NCBI GenBank assembly: GCA_014084085.1
Contig: NPFB01000005.1
Coordinates: 605,063-669,062, forward strand
Length of the DNA: 64,000 bases
Reading direction: 5' to 3'
From: Hondaea fermentalgiana
Taxonomy: Eukaryota; Sar; Bigyra; Thraustochytrida; Thraustochytriidae
Shown here piece by piece: positions 60,421 to 64,000 of the stretch; within the stretch, counting starts at the first letter, position 1, and each line of letters starts with the position of its first letter. A model generated the notes under the pieces. The model was not told the DNA's origin, ran no database searches, and worked only from the letters and a program-made list of their open reading frames with translations. The position numbers and the translations under genes were made by a program.

Positions 60421-61122
60421 ATGATCAAACGGAGCTCTTCATTCAACAAACCAACAACGCAAAGCTCTTCAGCTGTCTCGAGCGGACAGCGGAACAGCTT
60501 GCTTTGGCGCAAAATGAATGACCTTGCGACCGAGGATCTAGGACTCTACAAAGACTTTCTTGCTTCTCTACATTTCTCAGAGGAATTTCTTTTGCAAGTG
60601 AATATATGGTACGGCGACGTGATTGCGTGGAGGACGCAAAGCAATGGGCCAACTATGATCGCCATGGTGGCGCATCCTTGGCTCTTGCCTGTTCTTCGCG
60701 ATGGAGATTTACTTTGGCGACTTTGGGCCCATCGCGTGCCGACAGTCTACTTTCTGGTCTCGCACGTGGGACAATTGGGTAGGCCCGAGGCCCTTGCGCT
60801 TGTGGCAAAGCGCTCGCTGACTTTCCTTCACGTTTTACGCCGCCATTCTCGCCCAACGTCGGCCCCCGGGCCCCAAGCAGAGTTGGAGCTCTTTTTTGCC
60901 AGCGTTCCTCTCGAACAGCGCCCCATCGCTAACACAGAGCAAGCCAGGACAGAAGCGAGACGTTGGCTCTGGCGTCAGGTTGCTCGCCTGCGAGCCTCTG
61001 GCCAGCTGGCGCCATCATCGCCTGATCTCGCGACGGAGAGCTCGTCGAACGACAGCAGCAACTTGATGATCAGCGATGGCGAAAACGGGACTCCCGATGA
61101 AGGGGATGTGAGCGAGCCTTAA
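60421..61122 (+). CDS. hypothetical protein, 5' end uncertain
   Basis: 233 aa from the ATG at 60421. The same frame is open upstream to 60280 without another ATG (…APPDHLVPNDFFIGRQLAQF), and a T-rich TTTTTTTAAG acceptor-like site ends at 60270, so an upstream exon is likely. The core (residues about 30-170) is a helix-rich, Trp/Leu-rich region (MNDLATEDLGLYKDFLASLH, WLLPVLRDGDLLWRLWAHRV) I cannot assign. The last 60 residues are Ser/Asp-rich and probably disordered. An unspliced 257-aa reading would need a TTG start. Confidence 0.55.
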   Translation: MIKRSSSFNKPTTQSSSAVSSGQRNSLLWRKMNDLATEDLGLYKDFLASLHFSEEFLLQVNIWYGDVIAWRTQSNGPTMIAMVAHPWLLPVLRDGDLLWRLWAHRVPTVYFLVSHVGQLGRPEALALVAKRSLTFLHVLRRHSRPTSAPGPQAELELFFASVPLEQRPIANTEQARTEARRWLWRQVARLRASGQLAPSSPDLATESSSNDSSNLMISDGENGTPDEGDVSEP

Positions 61123-61332
61123 AGTAGATCCGTTGCGCTCGAACGAGCCTTATGTTCGAACAGGCCACGCTCTCTTCCATATGACAGCGAGCATACAAGA
61201 GGCAGCTAGTGCCGCGACGACAGAAAATCCTTCTCTTGTCTTGCGACAGCGAGCAGATAAGTGGCCGCAGGCGCTGCGACGGCAGAAACTGTCGTCGCAG
61301 ACGAACCACGGACCAGCAAAGCCGCGACCACC

Positions 61333-62538
61333 ATGCCCGACTACTTGGAGAAGGCCCTGAGCAAACTGCGACACGCCAAGACGGTGAGCTCCAATGATAG
61401 CGGGGAGGACCGCGAAAAGGGTACTGATGACGTACATGTAGCGCGACCTGGCATGCGTCGCAGAGCGTCGTGGAAGCTGAGCAGCGAGTTGGAGCGTGCA
61501 GATGCATATTGCGGTTCACAGCTTCACGACAGCTTTGTGCAGGCGTGCGAGCGCGGTGACACACGCTTTGTGACGGAATGCTTGCAAGGCTGCAGAGATG
61601 GTGGACTGAAACTATTGCAACGAAATCGACGCGCGCTTCATGTCGCGTGCTGGTCAGCAAATGTGGGCGTTGCCCGAGCGCTTCTCGAGGCTGCGCCTTG
61701 GCTCATTCATGAACGCGATGAAACTCAAACGACACCGCTCATGGAAGCTTGCCTTGGAACGCAAAACCACATCAAGCTTCGTCTTCTTCTCGTACGGAAT
61801 CTTGTGGAGCTTGAACAAGCAAATGTGCTTGCCGTGGATCGAAACAACGACACTTGCGCCCACTTGCTCGCACGTGCTGGCAACACGCTCATGCTTCGTA
61901 CCCTTTTCCGTGCATCGCCACGCGCAATGCTATCACTAGAAATGCGGAATGCAAGGGGACGGACACCCGTAGACATTGCTCAAAGAAGGACCGAGCATCC
62001 AGAGGCGGATGCAAGACTTGTCGCATTTTTACGCCAATACACAGGGCCAAGTTTTGCGGAAATCATGGACAAGGCTCGCCATACAGAGGACCAAGCGATC
62101 CGTTCACGGCAGGCAGAACTTGATGGTTACGACAGCGTCGCCGCTGTGTCAGATCGGGCACAAGTTTACGCCGCTCAGGTTGCGGCTCTTTGTCATGAAA
62201 AGCATCTCGCCGCCGAGACTCAGCGACAGCAAAGCGAGAAACTATACACGGATGCAGCTGTCAAGAACGCCACAGGCAAGGCACACGCTTGGCTGAAAAG
62301 CCAACATGGCGCGAACGAGCTCAATGCTTTGGCCAAGTCTGTACGAAAGGACATGCGAGGCACGCCGAACGACCGCGAAACGGCAAACATGAGTGAAGGA
62401 CAACTCCGAGATCTGGCCAAGACTCGCGCCAGGGAGATGCTATTACGACGCAAACAAAATGAGGCTAAAGCCAAGGCGCTCACCGAGTTTCGAGCAAAAC
62501 ATCCTCCGTACGATAGCAGCAATTTTTTGAAACCCTAA
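61333..62538 (+). CDS. ankyrin-repeat protein
   Basis: 401 aa from the ATG at 61333 (ACC-ACC-ATG-CCC); the frame upstream has no ATG. Residues about 60-230 hold four or more ankyrin-like repeats (LHDSFVQACERGDTRFVTEC; RRALHVACWSANVGVARALL; TTPLMEACLGTQNHIKLRLL; TCAHLLARAGNTLMLRTLF; RGRTPVDIA). The C-terminal half is a long charged helix (QAELDGYDSVAAVSDRAQVY, then Lys/Arg/Glu-rich segments) ending in FLKP. A scaffold or adaptor role is inferred. Its stop codon is only 8 bp from the stop of the convergent VOC gene. Confidence 0.83.
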   Translation: MPDYLEKALSKLRHAKTVSSNDSGEDREKGTDDVHVARPGMRRRASWKLSSELERADAYCGSQLHDSFVQACERGDTRFVTECLQGCRDGGLKLLQRNRRALHVACWSANVGVARALLEAAPWLIHERDETQTTPLMEACLGTQNHIKLRLLLVRNLVELEQANVLAVDRNNDTCAHLLARAGNTLMLRTLFRASPRAMLSLEMRNARGRTPVDIAQRRTEHPEADARLVAFLRQYTGPSFAEIMDKARHTEDQAIRSRQAELDGYDSVAAVSDRAQVYAAQVAALCHEKHLAAETQRQQSEKLYTDAAVKNATGKAHAWLKSQHGANELNALAKSVRKDMRGTPNDRETANMSEGQLRDLAKTRAREMLLRRKQNEAKAKALTEFRAKHPPYDSSNFLKP

Positions 62539-62546
62539 TTTGTTGA

Positions 62547-63089
62547 TTACTTGAGGGCCTTGATGACCTCTGGGGGTGCCTGAACGAGTTCAACGAGCAC
62601 TCCTGCGCCGCCAATGGGAGACTTCTCGTTACCCTTGGGATGGATAAAGCAGACGTTGTGACCGCTGGCGCCCTTGCGCACGCCACCAGGCGTAAAGCGG
62701 ACACCCATCTCCTCGAGCTCCTCATAGGCAGCATCGAGATCGTCAATCCAGACGCCAATGTGGTTGAGCGCAGGAATGTGGACCTTGGGAGACTTGTTGG
62801 GATCAATGGGCTGCATGATATCGACCTCGACAGCGTAGGGGCCCTTGCCCATTTCAAGCACGTCCTCGTCCACGTTTTCCTTTTCACTCTTGAACTCCTT
62901 GACCTTGCGCAGTCCAAAGGTATCCACCCAGAGCTTGTTGAGCTCGGACTTGTCGAGGCCGCCGAGCGCAATTTGCTGAATGCCCAGGACCTTGAACCTC
63001 TGCGGGCCCTTGCTGGTGGCCGAGGAGAGCTCGCGCTGCGCAAATCCTCGCGCCGCGCGCGCGGCGATCCTTCCGCTTGCGCTAAACAT
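62547..63089 (-). CDS. VOC-superfamily protein, mitochondrial (glyoxalase/epimerase-like)
   Basis: 180 aa from the ATG at 63087-63089; the open frame upstream is unremarkable. The N-terminus ([20 protein letters not shown]) is a typical mitochondrial targeting sequence. The rest is a two-module VOC (vicinal oxygen chelate) fold: [20 protein letters not shown] and the second-module strand [20 protein letters not shown], then [19 protein letters not shown] and VLVELVQAP. The metal ligands would be Gln/His at the first module, the His of LNHIG and the Glu of LVELVQ. Proteins with this ending are annotated as lactoylglutathione lyase-like or methylmalonyl-CoA epimerase-like. Which reaction it runs cannot be settled by reading; the epimerase would suit a mitochondrial propionate pathway. 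Confidence 0.86.
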   Translation of the reverse strand: MFSASGRIAARAARGFAQRELSSATSKGPQRFKVLGIQQIALGGLDKSELNKLWVDTFGLRKVKEFKSEKENVDEDVLEMGKGPYAVEVDIMQPIDPNKSPKVHIPALNHIGVWIDDLDAAYEELEEMGVRFTPGGVRKGASGHNVCFIHPKGNEKSPIGGAGVLVELVQAPPEVIKALK

Positions 63090-63947
63090 CTTTACGCTTG
63101 GTTGTTCGTCTCCTGGCGTCTGGTCGTCCGCTCCCTTCTGGATTGTAGATTTGCTAGTGTCGCTTTTGCCAAGCCGTCGGACGTTCCGTATGAGGTCTAT
63201 TTGCGTGTTGGGCCGTTTTCGCATCTGCACCTGGAGATTGTCATCCGTGCAGGCAGATCTTGGGCATTCAAGGTGGCTCGTGCATCCGCAAAGTGAGAGC
63301 AAGGCCTTGCAAAAGAATGGGAAAGACGTGTGCCACTGTTAATTCTCACCATGAATGGAAAGTTGTTGAACCTAGCCTTGAAGAAGAAAGTAGGCACAAG
63401 GGAGGGGGATATTGCTTTCCAAGAAACAGAGCAGGGGGGTGCAGTAGATTGCACCAATAATGATAGGAACCATTCGACAGAAAGTTGATAGGACCAGACA
63501 ATCTAGATGTGAGGTCACTCTCGGCTCTTTGCTAAAATCAACTAGCATGCATGGACCTCACGGAGAGGCCGAATAAGCCTTTCTTTCTGACCTGTATGAA
63601 AAGAGATGCAAAGACTTGATCAACTTGCTATGCCAAGACCCACAAGCTTTCATCCAAAAGCTAGCGTAATTTTCGTCATCGGGAACCAAAGGTTAGGTGA
63701 GCTCTCCATAATGTTCGGACGAAAGACAGGTGATTCCAGCACAATACAATTTTTTTTCGAAGCAAAACAATTTGAGCGCAAGACGATTGCGACGATTGAG
63801 ATCCAAGTCGTTTGAAGTGACGTCTTTTGAAGCGAAGACACGCAGGATCGTCTTTGCAAAGACCATCTTTGGATGGGCAAATGATGATCTTGAAGTTGAA
63901 GTTGCTGCAATTTTTTTTCCCCCTTGTCAACAACAAAAGACCACCAC

Positions 63948-64000
<53 letters not shown>
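63090..64000. other. 5' flank of VOC gene and terminal (AAGC)n
   Basis: Apart from the upstream region of the VOC gene, I see no gene on either strand. A pure (AAGC)n run starts at about 63948 and continues to the last base, so its full length is unknown. Confidence 0.6.
63948..64000 (+). repeat. (AAGC)n microsatellite reaching the window end
   Basis: About 13 perfect AAGC units. Same motif as at 34503-34553. Confidence 0.95.

Noticed and set aside
63948..64000. Telomere or CRISPR-like repeat at the right end
   Set aside because: It is a perfect (AAGC)n microsatellite without spacers; the same motif is internal at 34503 and 3254, and no TTAGGG-type unit is seen.

Overview
The window is nuclear DNA of a GC-rich, intron-poor unicellular eukaryote. 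Long single-exon genes, short GT-AG introns (95-225 nt in coding regions) with a CTRAC branch-point motif, and the gene families present fit a stramenopile protist. A thraustochytrid/labyrinthulomycete is my best guess, made from overall style and not from a marker gene. There are about 20 supportable protein genes, plus a possible gene end at the left edge. I saw no tRNA, rRNA, transposon or CRISPR array. A run of 100 N at 42556-42655 is an assembly gap.

Left part (1-13 kb): a TPR-like protein; a SYLF-WW-SH3 protein (Ysc84/SH3YL1 type); a small two-helix membrane protein with one intron; a FERM / long charged helix / IQ protein whose first exon I place at 8289-8360; cytochrome c oxidase subunit VIa with a coding intron and a probable 5' UTR intron; a SKA1 kinetochore protein; and, divergent from SKA1, a BTB/SKP1-like plus cytochrome b5 fusion.

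Middle (13-31 kb): an EF-hand/IQ/P-loop-like orphan; a nucleotidyltransferase-glucuronokinase fusion (probable UDP-glucuronate salvage); a two-exon TRP-type channel with N-terminal Nudix-like modules; ATG101 with a tiny first exon; a 7TM class-C-like receptor with an IQ tail; and a telobox Myb protein with a ubiquitin-like C-terminus.

31.2-37.7 kb is a 6.5 kb stretch with no convincing gene, full of tetra- and pentanucleotide repeats. Right part (37.7-64 kb): a voltage-sensor-like domain fused to a class I cyclic nucleotide phosphodiesterase; a cytosolic carboxypeptidase (tubulin deglutamylase type); a secreted protein with two PA domains; a GGNBP2 homologue; an EF-hand/WD40 protein; an ARM-repeat fragment; an orphan; an ankyrin protein; and a mitochondrial VOC (glyoxalase/epimerase-like) protein.

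Several genes belong to calcium, membrane-potential or cyclic-nucleotide signalling (TRP channel, voltage-sensor-PDE, 7TM-IQ, FERM-IQ, EF-IQ, EF-WD40). They are neighbours, but nothing here shows co-regulation. The strongest candidate for a little-described system is the voltage-sensor-phosphodiesterase fusion at 37729-42189, followed by the Nudix-like/TRP channel at 19812-25507.
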